Assembly: GCA_965660165.1 (NCBI GenBank)
Contig: CBFHYU010000016.1
Location: 1 to 47,904 of the forward strand
Length of the DNA: 47,904 bases
Reading direction: 5' to 3'
From: WTJO01 sp965660165
Lineage (GTDB): Bacteria; Pseudomonadota; Alphaproteobacteria; Puniceispirillales; Puniceispirillaceae
This document shows, piece by piece, positions 46,276 through 47,904 of this stretch. The position numbers and the translations under genes are program-made. Numbering within the stretch: the stretch's first letter is position 1; the number at the start of each line of letters is the position of its first letter. A model generated the notes under the pieces. The model ran no database searches, had not been told where the DNA came from, and was given only the letters and a program-made list of their open reading frames with translations.

Positions 46276-47559
46276 GTGGCATCGCATCAGCAGCAACAGG
46301 GCGACCAGCAAGATTTGTTTGAGGGTGATGAGATGTCAGCCAATCTGCCCTCAATCGACAGGCAGGCTGGGCTGGCGCATCTAAACGGCTTTGCCCCATT
46401 TGCAGGCAAATCTTATGCACAATTTAGAAATTTTGAGAGAGGTCGTGATCAGCATAGGGCTATCTCGCGCCTGTCTGCCCATCTCAGGCGGCGGATAATC
46501 ACCGAAGAAGAGGTGCTTAAAGCGGTGTTGAGCTATCATAGCCCTGCAGCGTGTGAGAAATTTATTCTTGAAGTGTATTGGCGAGGCTATTTCACAGGCT
46601 GGCTGGCAAATAGACCTCAGATTTGGGATGAATTTTTGGACTATCAGATGGATGAAAGCCAGCATATCGCCTATCATAAGGCAATTGACGGGAAAAGCGG
46701 TATAGCCTGTTTTGATAGCTGGGTAGATGAGCTGAAACAGACTCATTATCTGCATAATCATGCACGTATGTGGTTTGCGTCTATTTGGATATTTACGCTT
46801 GGGCTTGACTGGCAGGCAGGCGCCGCATTTTTTGCGCGCTATTTACGTGATTTCTGTCCAGCATCAAATACGCTTGGCTGGCGCTGGGTTGCGGGTTTGC
46901 ACACGCATGGCAAGCATTATTTGGCAAAGGCAGATAATATCGCCAGATTTACAGATAACAGATTTAATCCCGCAGGTCAGCTTAATGAGCATGCCGCGCC
47001 AATAGCTGGTGTTGCCCATCCGCCAGCACAATTTGCATTTGAGCAGGCACAGATTGACACATCACCCTATCTATTGCTGGCCACAGCCGAAGATTGCCAT
47101 CTTCAATCATTGAGCCTGCCGCACCCGCCTGCCGCCATTATTAGCTTGCCAGACAAGATGGGCGATTCTAGCTGGCTGGCGGGAAGACCAGCCATGAGGT
47201 CTGAGCCTATGCTGATGCTAGACAGGCAGGCAATATCTCAAACTGCTGAAGAAGCATCACAGTATTTTGGCTGCCCACATCATGATCTCACTAGGTGCGC
47301 TGATGGCGATGCGCTTGCTAGCCAGATAGCCGTGATTGCCGATGGCTGTCAGGCACAGCAGATTATTGCGGCTTATCAGGGGGTTGGGTTTTGGCAGTCA
47401 CATCTTGAGGCGCTTTCAGCCCTAATGCCAGCACATCAGATTGGCTATGTTATGCGTGACTATGACAGGTTGGCCATTCAGGCGGCTACAAAGGGGTTTT
47501 TTGCGTTTAAGGCGCATATACCACAATGGCTAGGCATGCTGATTGCCACAAAAACATAG
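46276..47559 (+). CDS. Photolyase-like FAD-binding protein with FAD domain first
   Basis: Residues ~30-235 of this 427-residue protein match the helical FAD-binding domain of DNA photolyases/cryptochromes: THYLHNHARMWFASIWIF, then CPASNTLGWRWVAGLHTHGK and YLAKADNIARFT. The N-terminal antenna-binding Rossmann domain of normal photolyases is missing. Instead a C-terminal domain (residues ~255-425) of alternating strands and helices follows, such as QQIIAAYQGVGFWQSHLEAL, ending in GFFAFKAHIP. The domain order thus looks reversed. Light-driven DNA repair or blue-light sensing is plausible but unproven. GGAG favours the GTG at 46276; the ATG at 46333 is an alternative start. Confidence 0.82.
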   Translation: MASHQQQQGDQQDLFEGDEMSANLPSIDRQAGLAHLNGFAPFAGKSYAQFRNFERGRDQHRAISRLSAHLRRRIITEEEVLKAVLSYHSPAACEKFILEVYWRGYFTGWLANRPQIWDEFLDYQMDESQHIAYHKAIDGKSGIACFDSWVDELKQTHYLHNHARMWFASIWIFTLGLDWQAGAAFFARYLRDFCPASNTLGWRWVAGLHTHGKHYLAKADNIARFTDNRFNPAGQLNEHAAPIAGVAHPPAQFAFEQAQIDTSPYLLLATAEDCHLQSLSLPHPPAAIISLPDKMGDSSWLAGRPAMRSEPMLMLDRQAISQTAEEASQYFGCPHHDLTRCADGDALASQIAVIADGCQAQQIIAAYQGVGFWQSHLEALSALMPAHQIGYVMRDYDRLAIQAATKGFFAFKAHIPQWLGMLIATKT

Positions 47560-47590
47560 CCAGCCTTATGGGCTGGCTATCTAATATTTT
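47556..47590. terminator. Bidirectional intrinsic terminator
   Basis: ATAGCCAGCC (47556-47565) and GGCTGGCTAT (47571-47580) form a perfect 10-bp stem with a 5-base loop. A T-run follows on the plus strand, and on the minus strand GTTTTTG follows at once. It sits between two convergent genes and should stop transcription from both. Confidence 0.9.
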
Positions 47591-47607
47591 TGGGTGTTAA
47601 CCAGCGG

Positions 47608-47904
47608 TTAGTTCGATATCCTGCGGATAAAGATATTGCCAGCAGGCTTATCATTCACATTCTTGATAGAATTTGTTGGCTTGCTCATCACCACATATTC
47701 AGCGCCGAAATTATCCACCACAGTTGCTTTTGCTCTGATCAATGAGCCCACAAGTGGCTGACCAAGTTTCAGGCTACGAATATTTTCAGTGCCATCAATC
47801 GGTGACCATGTTCTGCCATCTGATGATAGCTCCCAATTCAGATTGATACTGGCAATGCCGTCATAATCAGAAAGGGTTGAGGTATTAACCACCAGCTCTT
47901 CACC
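47608..47904 (-). CDS. C-terminal end of a repeat-rich surface protein (partial)
   Basis: The frame is open to the window edge, so only the last 98 residues are seen; the true start lies beyond position 47904. The sequence holds one near-complete repeat: GEELVVNTSTLSDYDGIASI, then WELSSDGRTWSPIDG, RAKATVVDNFGAEY and NVNDKPAGNI. This pattern is typical of giant tandem-repeat adhesins and RTX-like proteins of marine bacteria, usually exported by type I secretion. A further repeat seems to begin at VNDKPAG and is cut by a stop after about ten residues. It is followed by the shared terminator. Confidence 0.75.
   Translation of the reverse strand, partial: GEELVVNTSTLSDYDGIASINLNWELSSDGRTWSPIDGTENIRSLKLGQPLVGSLIRAKATVVDNFGAEYVVMSKPTNSIKNVNDKPAGNIFIRRISN

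Overview
The window looks like chromosomal DNA from a marine alphaproteobacterium, most likely SAR116-like (Puniceispirillum relatives). This is an inference from gene content, not a database match. The signs are an FzlA-type GST-fold protein, a long PstA of the DUF3333 type, type-2 LeuA, a CtrA-like box, and a solitary BioY. Gene packing is dense, with several stop/start overlaps.

Layout. (1) Positions 1-10.6 kb hold tRNA-Leu(CAG), an NDUFA9-like NAD-binding protein, uppP, then gltD-gltB with a translationally coupled acetyltransferase, fzlA, and an opposing alpha/beta hydrolase. (2) Positions 10.8-22.7 kb are core: a GT4 glycosyltransferase, thrS, infC (starting at an ATA codon), rpmI, rplT with a clear terminator, pheS-pheT, leuA (opposite strand) and lepA. 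(3) tRNA-Ser(GGA) at 23.3 kb is followed by the wreck of a tyrosine-recombinase gene. After it comes an accessory block to 33.6 kb: a UxaA-type sugar-acid dehydratase, a ThDP enzyme of the acetolactate synthase family, a short-chain dehydrogenase, a broken DUF1501 gene, two secreted proteins of unknown role, an old-yellow-enzyme/Gfo-Idh pair, a lactonase-like metallohydrolase and a carboxymuconolactone-decarboxylase-like protein. (4) Positions 33.7-39.0 kb hold the phosphate operon pstS-pstC-pstA-pstB-phoU on the minus strand, with a PHO box upstream of pstS and an intrinsic terminator between pstS and pstC. (5) Positions 39.1-47.9 kb hold trmL, a TolC/HlyD chimeric gene behind a CtrA-like box, thiamine pyrophosphokinase, an acyltransferase, a purine permease, bioY, an AEC transporter, a small acidic protein, a photolyase-like protein whose FAD domain comes first, and the 3' end of a repeat-containing surface protein that runs off the window.

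The most unusual items are the in-frame TolC-HlyD fusion, which looks like the scar of a deleted type I secretion operon; the photolyase-like protein with reversed domain order; the integrase relic next to tRNA-Ser; and the ATA start of infC. I saw no CRISPR array, intact insertion sequence or complete prophage, and no clear new defence system.
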